Source: Sambucus nigra
Lineage: Eukaryota > Streptophyta > Magnoliopsida > Dipsacales > Adoxaceae
Length of the DNA stretch: 64,000 nucleotides
Direction: 5' to 3'
NCBI GenBank assembly: GCA_949130495.1
Contig: OX422221.1
Coordinates: 477,233,159 to 477,297,158, forward strand
Shown: piece after piece, positions 33,111-43,055 of the stretch
Layout of the letters: every line of letters starts with the position of its first letter
How positions within the stretch are numbered: position 1 is the first letter of the stretch
Translations under genes and position numbers: made by a program
Notes under the pieces: generated by a model
What the model was told of the DNA's origin: nothing
Databases searched by the model: none
Seen by the model: the letters and a program-made list of their open reading frames with translations, nothing else

Positions 33111-34381
33111 CTGGTTTACGGATATAGTCAATTACCTTGTCACTGGAGTCGTTCCATCTAATTGGAATCCTCAAGAGAGAAGGAAGTTCATTACATGGTC
33201 ACGCATGTTCTTTTATGATGATCCATATTTGTTTAAGTATTGTGCTGATCAAATCATCCGGAGATGTGTACCCGATGAAGAAATCCAAGGGGTAATTCAA
33301 TTCTGTCATTCGAAAGCATGTGGAACTGCTGCGAAAATCCTTCAAAGTGGTCTTTATTGGCCCATAATCTTCCGAGATGTGAATAATTTTTGTAAATCAT
33401 GCGATAGATGCCAAAGAATGGGAGCTATTACTCGTCGTGACATGATGCCATTAACCCCAATTCTAGTCTTGGAGTTGTTTGATTGTTGGGGTATTGACTT
33501 CATGGGCCCCTTTCCACCTTCTTTTGGTTTTCTATACATCCTCGTCGCTGTAGATTACGTCTCAAAATGGGTCGAGGCAATAGCTACAAGGACGAATGAT
33601 AGCAAGGTGGTGAAAATTCATTCAAGAAAATATACTTTCTCATTTTGGTATGCCCAAGGCCATAATCAGTGATAATGGGACTCATTTTTGCAATAGGCCT
33701 ATGGAGAAACTAATGCGGAAGTATGAAATTGTCCATAAAGTTGGAATAACTTATCACCCTCAATCGAATGGCCAAGCCGAGATCGCCAATCGGGAAATCA
33801 AAAATATCTTGGAAAAGACAGTCGACCCTAATAAGAAAGACTGGTCTCTCAGATTGAATGATGCGCTCTGGGCTTATAGAACCGCATACAAGAATCCCCT
33901 TGGGATGTCCCCATTTCGATTTGTGTATGGCAAACCTTGTCATCTTCCGATTGAAATCGAACACAAAGCGTATTAGGCTATAAAAAGGGTGAATTTCAAC
34001 ATGGATAAAGCCGGTGAAACACGTAAACTTCAGTTGACTGAGTTAGAAGAAATACTTAATTATGCGTATGAAAGTGCTAAAATATCTAAGGAACGAATGA
34101 AACGAGCTCATGATGGAATCATTCATAAGAAAGAGTTTCATTCGGGACAAAAAGTACTTCTCTACAACTCGAGGTTGCACTTGTTTCCCGAAAAGTTGCG
34201 GTCAAGATGGTCAGGACCATTCATTGTGAAAGAGGTATTTCCCCATGGAGCTGTTGAACTCATAGATGAAAAAGGGGGAAACACATTTAAAGTTAATGGG
34301 CATCGTCTCAAGCCCTATTTGGAAGCAATTGTCAAGGAAGCCGACACAATCTGGCTGTCGGACCCCATTTATGGGGATTGA
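33111..34381 (+). pseudogene. Athila integrase
   Basis: The zinc-binding region has [20 protein letters not shown] … CKSCDRCQ (about 33303-33414); the first His of the HHCC set is altered. First catalytic Asp at 33496-33498 (GIDFMGPF). A frameshift near 33610-33640 moves the core to another frame, where ISDNGTHF (about 33665) and NGQAEIANR give the second Asp and the Glu. A TAG at 33974-33976 (KAY-stop-AIK) breaks the C-terminal part, which continues at 33977-34381 with the [16 protein letters not shown] domain. The gene ends at TGA near 34379. Confidence 0.85.
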
Positions 34382-34636
34382 CTGCAAAAGTGAGGTGAGG
34401 TCGTCGCACCCCGACATGTATGGGGTGATTGTTGTACATATGAGTCTTAGGAGTTAGAAGTCGTAGGTTTGTGTCAGTCCCGGGGTTGAGAATTCGACGA
34501 GTGAGGGATGTCTAGGTTTCGATGAGCATTGCGGGTAATTTGAAGTGTAAGATGTTGGAAAATCATCATTGGCATAGAGAAAGGAGCATAAATGGTGAAA
34601 AGAAGAAAGAGGAAAAAATTCTGAAAATTCAGCAGA
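34382..34636. other. Spacer after Athila integrase
   Basis: No gene. It includes the 3' end of the gag-pol transcript region and leads into the motif cluster upstream of the extra ORF. Confidence 0.6.
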
Positions 34637-34760
34637 CCGGATCGGTCCGGTCCTGAATTAAAAGAACCGATCCGGTCAGGCGGATCGGTCCGAGTGAAAA
34701 ATAAAAGAACCGATCCGGTTAAGTCGAATCGGTCCGATCTCAAAACCGGATCGGTCCGGT
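34637..34760. repeat. Cluster of CCGGATCGGTCCGG motifs upstream of the extra ORF
   Basis: Six copies within 124 bp: 34637, 34664, 34681, 34709, 34724 and 34746, four as GGATCGGTCC-type and two as ACCGATCCGG-type, i.e. both orientations. This is the same word as in the LTRs (27510-27694 and 38192-38376). The cluster ends 123 bp before the TATA box of the extra ORF. Confidence 0.9.
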
Positions 34761-34883
34761 CATTTGCAGAATTTTATTTCCCCGAGGTTCACACCTCTTC
34801 ACTCCCCCCAATCCCTTTCTTTCCCCAAAAGTTTAACCCTTCATTTTCCCCCCATTCATTCCTCCCTATTCTCTATTCCCCTC

Positions 34884-34891
34884 TATAAATA
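34884..34891 (+). promoter_or_regulatory. TATA box of the Athila extra ORF
   Basis: A perfect TATAAATA in the context CCTCTATAAATACATCC. It is followed by a C/T-rich leader (ACCTACATCTCTTCTCTC…) and an ATG at 34973 in the context TCCATGG. This is the classic layout of a plant polymerase II promoter, with expected transcript start near 34915-34925. Confidence 0.7.
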
Positions 34892-34972
34892 CATCCATCC
34901 CCCTACCCATTTTCCTCACACCTACATCTCTTCTCTCTTCTATCTCATTTTCTGTCTCCCTACTCCATATCC

Positions 34973-36007
34973 ATGGTTGCTCCCCAGAAGTATACCTCCA
35001 TTGACGTCCTCCCCGACGGCAATGGGGAATACCGTTCTCGCCGCGAAGCAAATTGGTGCCGTAGGTTTTTCAGTCCTACACGAAAAATTCACATTGAACG
35101 TCAAGTGTTGTGGGACCAACTGCCCAATTCTGTGATAGCCATGTTCATGTCAAGGGGCTGGTGTCGATTTTTCAACGAACCTTATGAGGCAGTTTGGGAA
35201 AATGAGGTGCGTCAATTTTACGGTTCGCTTGTCCGTACCGCTGAATTTGAATCCCAAGCCTTTTTGGATTCCACACCTATTCCATTTTCACTTGAAATTC
35301 TGGCACAGAAACTCGAGTCTTACGGTGTGACCACTCCGGATCAATATGATTATCCTAGTCCCGATCCCGTTCTCACCAAAGAAGTTTGTATCTCAAGAAT
35401 CCAGCCCGGTGCGGTTTTGAATACCGAGAAATTCCCCGTTGGTCGGTTATCAGACAAGGCACGGTTCACTTTTCACATCGTTTGTGTCAATATTTTGCAA
35501 ACATCCAATGATTCAGCAATGCGGCCGCGTCAAGCTACGATGATGTATCACTTGTTCGACCACGCGACTGTTATCAATTTGTCCCGTACATTTTATACCG
35601 ATATCCTTTTTGTGGCTTATGATAAAAAGGGTCGGGCTCCTCTTCCCTATGGTCGTCTCATAACATCCTTGCTTAAGGATGTCGGGATTGAGCCTCCACA
35701 AGATCTTGTCAACTTGCCTAAGCCTTTAGGACAAGAATCCCGCACTCGCAGTGAACGCCAAATTCAAGTAATCCGTGCAAGGCGCGGTGACGATTCGAGT
35801 GACGAGGAGACAGATGAGGAGGAGAACGTTGTTGATAAGGATGTCGAGATGGAAGAAGGAGAGGAGGAAGAATATGATGAAACTGCTGATCCGGATTATG
35901 TTCCGGTTGGTACGGGACTGACGGAGCGCGTTCTCTCTCTTGAAACGCATTTTGACGAGTACGTCACTTCCTATGAGAGGGACATGAGTTTGGTCCTGCG
36001 TATGTAG
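34973..36007 (+). CDS. Athila extra ORF, 344 aa, plant transposon-protein-like
   Basis: A single open frame of 344 codons lies between integrase and the second LTR, on the sense strand, where Athila elements carry their third ORF. The body (QVLWDQLPNSVIAMFMSRGW…FYGSLVRTAEFES…MYHLFDHATVINLSRTFYTD…YGRLITSLLKDVGIE) resembles the family called putative plant transposon protein (I believe Pfam Transposase_32). The last 80 residues are very acidic (DDSSDEETDEEE, EEGEEEE). No signal peptide or membrane helix seen, so it is not obviously an envelope protein. It ends at TAG 36005-36007; reading on, coding-like residues follow (ADLYRLQ, then in another frame a Tyr/Pro-rich stretch), so roughly 40 C-terminal residues may be lost. 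It has its own promoter. Function unknown. Confidence 0.75.
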   Translation: MVAPQKYTSIDVLPDGNGEYRSRREANWCRRFFSPTRKIHIERQVLWDQLPNSVIAMFMSRGWCRFFNEPYEAVWENEVRQFYGSLVRTAEFESQAFLDSTPIPFSLEILAQKLESYGVTTPDQYDYPSPDPVLTKEVCISRIQPGAVLNTEKFPVGRLSDKARFTFHIVCVNILQTSNDSAMRPRQATMMYHLFDHATVINLSRTFYTDILFVAYDKKGRAPLPYGRLITSLLKDVGIEPPQDLVNLPKPLGQESRTRSERQIQVIRARRGDDSSDEETDEEENVVDKDVEMEEGEEEEYDETADPDYVPVGTGLTERVLSLETHFDEYVTSYERDMSLVLRM

Positions 36008-37790
36008 GCGGACTTGTACCGTCTTCAGTTGGGACCCGCGGCCCCCTTCCTCCTTACTACTACAATCCGTATGATCCTAATGCTCCAGGACCTTCCCATC
36101 GCCCCCCGCTCCTTAGGATGCACCTCTCCCCTTTAGGATTTTAAAACTATGTTTGTAATTTTTGCTTAAACAGTTGTTTCCACAGTTGGTTTGTAATATA
36201 CAGTTTCAATATAATATTTGCTTGTTTTATTTATCGCACTCTTCTTGTTGTCTTCTTTATTTCTCTCGTCCATTTGATTGAGGACAATGCAACTCACTGA
36301 GTTAGGGGGGATGGCAGGTGCGTATTCATAAAACTTCGCATATATGTGTATCTAAAAAAAATTGAAAAATTTAGAAAAAGCAAAAAATATTTTTGTTCAA
36401 AATAAATAAAAAATTGGAATTTAAATTTTTCAAAAATATCACCGTTATTCTATTTGAAGTTTCAAATTGTAAAATTCATAATGCACTAAGCCAAAATTGA
36501 CCAAAGATGGAAATTGAAAGAAAATTGACGACTTTACGAATAAGTGTGGAGATTAGTCCAACCCGGTGAGATTTCGAGCCTTTCAATTTTTGTGAGTTTT
36601 TAAATCAATCCGATTTTATGATTAACTCAAAGTTCTTTTCAGCATTTTAATAAGTCGTTGATGATCTCAATCCTTTGTTTTGATCGATTATGGGAAATGT
36701 GTGAGATGTTGTCTCGAAATTCGTGCTAAATATATCTCTAAACTTAATTAATCTCGAGATGCATATGGTAATGTGATTAGCAATTTGGACAATAAAGTAG
36801 GCAATCGTTTGTTTAACCCAAAAATATTAGCCATAAAAAGTTGTGAAAAACAAAATTATCCCTTTGCAACCCAAGTTGAGCTAAACAAATATTTATCTTT
36901 TCGTTTGATAACCCGAAAAACCCAAATAGCCTGGAATTGTGAAAAAATGAGAAAATTCATCAAGTAAGTCCAAATTGTGCAATAAAAAGGGGTATGTTTA
37001 AAAAAAAAAAGAGAGAAAAATGAGCAAATGCTCGAAAAAGCACTAATGGACGTCAGAAGGACATTTTCCAATTCCAACATTCCCATCCATTTCCAATTTT
37101 TACCCTTTACACTTTTTAACCTAAGAAAGTCCTAATCGAGTCCGAATGGCGAAATTAATTACTGCATGGAGAGCTAAGACATGAAAAGATAATATGAGAG
37201 ATTAAATGGTGTGAACTAGAGATGATGTTTCCCGTTTCCTAATAACTGTATTCCGATGATGAGATCTTTTCACCATATATTTCCTTCTTTTCAATTTTGT
37301 ATGCGTGAATTTGTGTCCATTATATTTACTCTTTATATCATGCATACCAAGAGAAAATAGCCAAAATTCGAGTGATTCGTTTGTGAGTGCATCCGTAAGA
37401 ATTTGAATCAAAACAAATTTTCGGAAAGTAACGTAATGCTCAATCGGTGGAAATTTGAGGTTGAATTTTTGGCTTTGCACACACACACTATGGTTTGAGA
37501 CATTTGAATATGAATTTAGGGTGATTATTTTTTGAAAAGTTTAAATTGTACAATTTTTAAGTATTTTGATATTTATTAGAGTCAATAAAGAATTTTGTGG
37601 GTATATGCACTGCAAACCCTCACGAGACAAAACTCGTCCTACTAGGGTAACCTAGAGGTTTAAAGGCTTGTTGCATACGCTAAATGCAATCGCATGCCTG
37701 TGAAAGTGGAATTTTATTTTAATAAAGGAATTTTCAAGAGTAGAATTTTGGTTAGATTCAGTTGGATTGCCCGGGACGTGCAAAGTCCTA
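36008..37790. other. Athila 3' untranslated region
   Basis: About 1.8 kb, AT-rich, no gene. The first 120 bp still look like coding remnant (see 34973-36007). Open stretches at 36773-36967 and, on the minus strand, 37486-37202 have no family resemblance. Confidence 0.6.
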
Positions 37791-37803
37791 AGTTAGGGGG
37801 ATC
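37791..37803 (+). other. Polypurine tract before the second Athila LTR
   Basis: AGTTAGGGGGATC directly before TGACCAAGCG at 37804. A similar AGTTAGGGGGGAT occurs earlier at 36300-36312, a possible second, central tract. Confidence 0.7.
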
Positions 37804-39386
37804 TGACCAAGCGTAAATTCTTCTGAATTTAGCCCCTTAAATTAGTGATTTTAATATCTCGAACAAGGTAATTGAATCATTTTTATTCCATATCACTCCA
37901 CTGACTGTTTCTAACAATTTTCCCAAGTTTTCGTGTATTTTTTATGAAGTTTTCAGGAATGGAATGCAAGAAAGGAGAGAAAGAAACTAGAAGAAAGGAG
38001 AAGATGAATGGAAGAAAAGTCAAAGGGCAAAAGCATAAAGTTCTTCTTGAAATTCGAACTCGACACCAAAAGGGAAGTTGAAGAGCATGATTTTACAAGA
38101 GCATAGGAAGAAACGACACTCAAATCGGAGTTCTAGATCAAAAGTTATGGCCAGTCAAAGTTGAAGGGAAAAAGTCAAAGTAGAAGAAAATCGGACCGAT
38201 CCGGTGGGAACCGGACCGATCCGAAATGTCCCAAGTCTAGTAGACCCCGGATGGATGGCAAACCGATGGAAGCAGGACCGATCCGGTTGCTACCGGACCG
38301 ATCCGGTAGAATAAAAAAAGAACCGATCCGGTGGCAGAAAACAGGACCGATCCGAGGGTAATTCGGATCGGTCCGGTTATGTGAAATCCTGGCATTTATT
38401 GTGCAGATTCTGGCGTGCATAGCTGGTGAGACTTGTGCCACACGCGATTAGAGCTGTCAATTTCGTGTTAATTTGTGCTGTAAAGCCCATGCCCTACATC
38501 ATTTGAGGAGGTTGAATTCTAGGTCGATTTCTAGGGTTAGTTTTGAGAGAAAAAGCTAGAAAGTTTCAATTTCTTTGAGAGTTTTTCATAAACCCTAGTT
38601 TGTAAGGATTTATGAATTGCAATTCCGTTTCTGTTGCTGAATTCAAGTAAAATCATTCCATTCTCTTGTTTTATTATTTGCAAATTCTTTCCAATGTCTT
38701 ATAGATCTAGAATTTTATGTATGAATTTGTTCTTTAACCAAATCATGTCTAGCTAAATTCCCAAGGGTTGGGGTACACGAACTCAATCCAAGGCAAATTA
38801 TTTATGTAGAAAATAGAATATAAATTAAAATATTGATTGAATCGTGAATGAAAATCATACAAACATTGTCAATCTTTTAATCTCTTTTGCCCTAGGTACT
38901 TGAGATGTTTAAGAACGCTTTGCGAGTATAATTATTCATTCACCGCTTTATATCTATCTTTTATCTCATATGATGCGGGCTAGATCCTTCATATATGTAA
39001 TGCTTAGAATTTATAAGGACTGGATTTAGTCAAGAATTTTAATTTACAATTCTAGTATTCTATACGGTAATTTGTTAAGGTTTGAGGGATTGTACCCTAC
39101 CCTATTTTCTCTCATTTGTCAAATCTAAGTTCTTTGCAATTTTCAGTTTGTTTTTCTTAAGTAAAATTTTTATTTCACTAGAAATTTTCCCAATCATTAA
39201 TCATCTTTTTATATTTCTTTTGAGAAATCATTTCAAGATTTAATAACTTTCCTTATTAATATTTGGCAATTTTGATCCCTGTGGATACGATCCCGACTTA
39301 CCGGGTTTATTACTTGAGCGACAGGCTTGCACTTGAGCCTAGAGAAAACGCACTTTTGAGACAAATTCTTAGTCGTGTCAAGTTTT
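37804..39386 (+). mobile_element. Athila LTR, second copy
   Basis: Starts TGACCAAGCG like the first copy and can be aligned over its whole length of about 1.58 kb. It contains the motif cluster at 38192-38376. Unlike a normal 3' LTR it is followed by a PBS and gag start. Confidence 0.85.
38192..38376. repeat. Cluster of GGACCGATCCG motifs in Athila LTR 2
   Basis: Same positions as in LTR 1. The last copy (38363-38376) reads TCGGATCGGTCCGG, the opposite orientation of the LTR 1 counterpart at 27681-27694. Confidence 0.9.
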
Positions 39387-39406
39387 TAGCGCTGTTGCCG
39401 GGGATC
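39387..39406 (+). other. Second Athila primer-binding site, mutated
   Basis: TAGCGCTGTTGCCGGGGATC: two bases differ from the tRNA-Asp type site at its 5' side, but it keeps the GCCGGGG part. It shows that the LTR at 37804-39386 also works as a 5' LTR in structure. Confidence 0.8.
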
Positions 39407-39492
39407 AGAAATTGTTATAGTATCAAGAAAGTTATTTTTATCTACAAGTGATTTCAAAAAAAAAAAAATCATCTCATCTCTTATGTGCTTAT

Positions 39493-39797
39493 ATGCAGAA
39501 TTCATCTCCAACCCAAGTTCATGAAAATCCTATAGCCGAAGCAAGTTCTGAAAATTCTGAATCTCCTCATTTTTGGGTTCCACCTCCTTCGCCTAATAAT
39601 TCCATCACAAGTCGTTCATTGAGTCAAACCCTGAGTGAGAATTATGAACCTTTCGGTAGCGATATGTCGGAGCACGGTAGTGTTGGTGTTGGTGCTGGAG
39701 AGGATGAGATACCATATCTTCCCATGAAGGATCTTTTATTTCCGGAGCGAACTGTTACCCCTGGTTGCATTTTACTCCCGTATAATGCTGGTCAGTT
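39493..39797 (+). pseudogene. Second Athila gag, N-terminal fragment
   Basis: ATG at 39493. About 100 codons match the first copy (from 28811) almost exactly, without the stop present there. Homology ends after the CTGGTCAGTT word (39797), where copia LTR sequence begins, so the rest of gag is lost or displaced. It has no separate function. Confidence 0.85.
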
Positions 39798-39992
39798 ACA
39801 TCTAAATAATTATTTATCATAAATAATTATGGGCACATTCCAGAAGCCTTCACCCCCTTATGGGAACATTCCAGAAGCCTACATACTTCCTTACTATTCT
39901 AGAATATTCTAATATGGATTGACGTATATTTAATAGTTGACATTATTTATCAATTTCTAGACTATTCTAGGAATTAGTATCACATTTCAACA
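39798..39992 (-). mobile_element. 3' LTR of the copia element, possibly truncated
   Basis: On the minus strand, AAGAGGAG (40000-39993) is the polypurine tract and TGTTGAAATGTG starts the LTR at 39992. Athila sequence begins after about 195 bp. The end does not show the expected CA, so it may be cut short. A 27-bp AT palindromic stretch (TAAATAATTATTTATCATAAATAATTA region, about 39803-39830) lies near its end. Confidence 0.6.
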
Positions 39993-40031
39993 CTCCTCTT
40001 TGATGTTAATTACCGAAATCCCAAGCATGGT

Positions 40032-41640
40032 TCATAGTTGTTCGATCTTGGCCGTTGGTAGTGCTTTTGTGAAAATATATGCAACTTGATCTTCAGTCTT
40101 GCAATAATTTAACTTGATCTCTTTATTGGATGTTACCTCTCGCAGGAAATGGTACTTGATTACAAAATTCTTTGTTCGGCTATGATTAACTGCATTCTTT
40201 GCCATCACAATTATTGATTTATGGTCGCAATAGATTTTTGTAGGCTTATTTTGTGTTGCTCCCATATCCCCAAATATTCATCTAAGCCAAATTTCTTGAC
40301 ATGCTAGGCTTGACGCTACTACATACTCGGCTCCTGCTAAGGATTGAGCAACAATCTCTTGCTTTTTTATACCCACAAGAAGAATCCAGAATCAAGTGTG
40401 AATGCATAGACAGAAGTGCTTCTCATGTCATCCACCGATCCATCCTAATCACTTTTCGTGTACCCAATCAGTCTTGAGTAGGTAGTTGACTTGTACCTTG
40501 TGCCGTATTTTCTCGTGCCTTGTAAGTACCTTAATATTCTCTTAGCCGCTCCATAGTGAATCTGACTTGGACTCTGCATGAATATAGATAACAAACTTGT
40601 AGCATATAGTATGTCTGGCTGAGTAGCTATGAGATATAATAAGCTCCTAATAAGGCTTCTATATATAGAGGCATATGCTTTTGGTGAACTGTTTTCCTTC
40701 CTAAGTTTTTCATTTGTCACAAGTGGTGTAGCAACTGATTTGCAGTGGTACATCCAGAACTTCTTTATGAAGTTCTATGTGTATTTCTTTTGTGACACAA
40801 ACATTGCACCATTTTCTTGGCTTATTTCAATGACAAGAAAGTAGTGGATCAAGACCAAGTCGCTCATCTCGAACGTCTTCATCATGTCTTTTTTAAACTA
40901 TTTAATCATCTTCTCTTCATTGTGCCATAGATTACATCATCAACATAAAGGGAAATGATAAGAGTATAGGTCTTGATGTAGAGAGTTGGCTCGCTCTGGA
41001 TCCTCCTTAACCCTTGATTGTTGAAGTATCCATGTTGTACTAGGCTCTCGTAGCTTGCTTTAGACCATACAAGGTTTTCTTCGGTCAAAGGATTTTATCT
41101 TCTTTTCCTTGCACCTCAAAAATATGAGGATATTTAATATGGATTTATTCCTAGAGATATCCACTGAGGAATACTGATTTGACATCAAGGTTATGAATCT
41201 TCCAGCGATTTTGATATTTTAGTGCTACTAGTGCTCTCTAATGGTGTCTAATCGCCCCACTGGTGCAAAGGTTTCATTGTAGTTAACTCCAAATTATTAT
41301 GAGTAGCCTTTCACCACTAACCTTGCTTTGTGTTTCTCGATTGAGCCATCAGGTTGTAGTTTGGTTTTGTATACCCACTTTACTCCGATGACGTCTTTGT
41401 CCTTTGGTCGATCCACCAACTCCCAAGTATTGTTCTTCTCGATCATCTTCATCTCTCTTTCCATAGCTATAACCCAAACTTTATGTTTTGTGGCAGTTTC
41501 TTAACTCTCTTATTCTAGAATCGCAAAGTTACAGCTTTCATAGATCTCTACTAGTGGTCTTTTATGCCTAGGAGTTGATTCTGGAGATTAGTCTTCTTGC
41601 CTTGGTGATGCTGAAGGTGTTGCTTTTACTGTCGGGGTAG
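40032..41640 (-). pseudogene. Copia reverse transcriptase / RNase H
   Basis: The RT palm has SLYVDDVIYG (YVDD codons at 40947-40936). Upstream residues of the RT thumb-finger region are scattered over 41100-41640 in several frames. RNase H segments are at 40753-40445 (SLLYLIATQPDILYA … AAKRILRYLQGT) and 40265-40032 (IYCDHKSIIVMAKN … KTEDQVAYIFTKALP), with an Asp in the CDHK segment preserved. At least four frameshifts, so inactive. Confidence 0.8.
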
Positions 41641-41830
41641 TTATAGTCTCTATAGATTCACTTTATTATAGAGGTGTAGATATGATGATGATTTTTCTTT
41701 CAATCTTATCTTCTTCCCAGTTCCAGGTAGCCCTCTCATCGAAATCCATGTCGTGACTGATCATCAACTTCTTGGTTCTTAGGTTATAGACTTGATAGCC
41801 TTTTGATTGAGTAATATAGATTAAAAAGAT

Positions 41831-42420
41831 TCATTTCTCTAACTTGTCGTCGAGCTTGCTTCTCTTTTGGTATGGAACATGAACATAGCATATGCACCCA
41901 AACACTCTGAGATGTTTTGTGGATGGATTTTGACCACCCCAAGCTTCGATCGGCGTCTTATTTTGAGCAACCTTGGTGGGAAGCCTACTTAGGAGGTACA
42001 CTGTATTGTAGACTATTTCTGCCCAAAAAGTCTTGGGAAGGCCTTTCTCCTTGAGCATCGTTCTGGCCATCTCCATAACTTTCCTATTTTTTCTTTCAGA
42101 ATATGCTCTGGAGCATGCCCAACAGTTTGTTGGTTCTCTACTCCTTTATCTTCACATAACTTTCAAATTCATTGGATTTATACTCCTTTCCTCATCACTT
42201 CTGAAAACTTTAATGAAGTGACCCACTTTGTTTCTCAACGAAGTTTTTAAATTTTTTAAAAAATCTAAAAACTTTTGATTTTCATGGAGAAAATATACCC
42301 ACGTCATTCTTGTATAGTCATTAATGAATAAGATAAAGTACCTGTTATTCTTGTGAGAGGGTGTCCTCATAGGACCACACACGTCAGTGTGCACCAACTC
42401 CAGCAATGACTTGTCTCTCC
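41831..42420 (-). pseudogene. Copia integrase
   Basis: The core begins in 42406-42152 with LELVHTDVCGPM (first catalytic Asp) and YFILFINDYTRMTWVYFL, then VFRSDEE where the second Asp is expected. 42076-41831 carries the later region (EMARTMLKEKGLPKTFWAE … HLRVFGCICYVHVP). The Glu-containing segment between them is disrupted by a frameshift at about 42150-42080. The HHCC zinc region should lie at 42500-42420 and is seen only as scattered residues. Confidence 0.8.
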
Positions 42421-42758
42421 ATGCTTTACCTAATGGGAAAGGTTATCTTTGTTGCTACCCGAGCATACAGCCTGCACAGACATGGTCTAGCTCTTTTATC
42501 AATGGTATGTCTCTTATCATGTTCTTCTGATGGATTAACTTCAACGCTTAGAAGTTGAAGTGATCGAATCTTTGGTGCCATAGACATGAGTCATATACTT
42601 GTGTCTTCAGATTTGTGTCTTTTGCATATCTCCACTCGATAGGGAAATTTCTATTCTTTTTTCATTTTTACCATTTCTATTTCTATATTTTTATTTTTAT
42701 TGTCATAGATGGTACATGAGTCTCCGAAAAAGTATAAGGAGTACTCGTTTTCCATCAT

Positions 42759-42985
42759 TTAACCGACACTAAGTAGACTTTGGTGTAAACTAGGCATAAG
42801 TATGACATCTTTGATCATGCGTGTACCATTCTTTGTTTGTACGACCATTGTGCCTTTGCTTTTTGCTTCTACAACTGCCCCATTTCCTAAATGGACTAGT
42901 GACTTAATTGACATGTCGATATCATATAAAATGTCCTCTTTTGCAGTCATATGATTGGAAGGAGTAGAAAGTGACTTGACTGACT
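42759..42985 (-). pseudogene. Copia protease, active site replaced
   Basis: The flank SNHMTAKEDIL and the following domain (VHLGNGAVVEAKSKGTMVV … VILMPSLHQSLLSVG) are typical of copia proteases. The catalytic DSG that should precede SNHMT is replaced by residues encoded by a repeated GACTTGACT / CATATGATAGAAAATATC tract (about 42945-43110). It is clearly inactive. Confidence 0.75.
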
Positions 42986-43055
42986 GACTTGACTTGCAGT
43001 CATATGATAGAAAATATCATATGACAAAAAATATCCTAGAAAGTGATAGAAGATA

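Larger units (their letters stand above)
27122..39797 (+). mobile_element. Athila-type Ty3 element in LTR-internal-LTR-partial internal form
   Basis: LTR (27122-28704), PBS, gag-protease, RT, integrase, a 344-codon extra ORF, polypurine tract, then a second LTR (37804-39386). The second LTR is not the end: it is followed by another PBS and the same gag start (39387-39797), 98-99% alike, which is then cut by a copia element. So either two Athila copies share one LTR through recombination, or the second unit is a separate truncated copy joined at the LTR. RT (FMDDFSVFG), the gag CPHH block and the tRNA-Asp type PBS support Athila. The gag-pol frame has at least four stops and two frameshifts. 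Confidence 0.85.

Noticed and set aside
34973..36007. Envelope-like gene
   Set aside because: No signal peptide, transmembrane segment or glycoprotein-like Cys pattern is visible; the sequence is closer to plant transposon-associated proteins.
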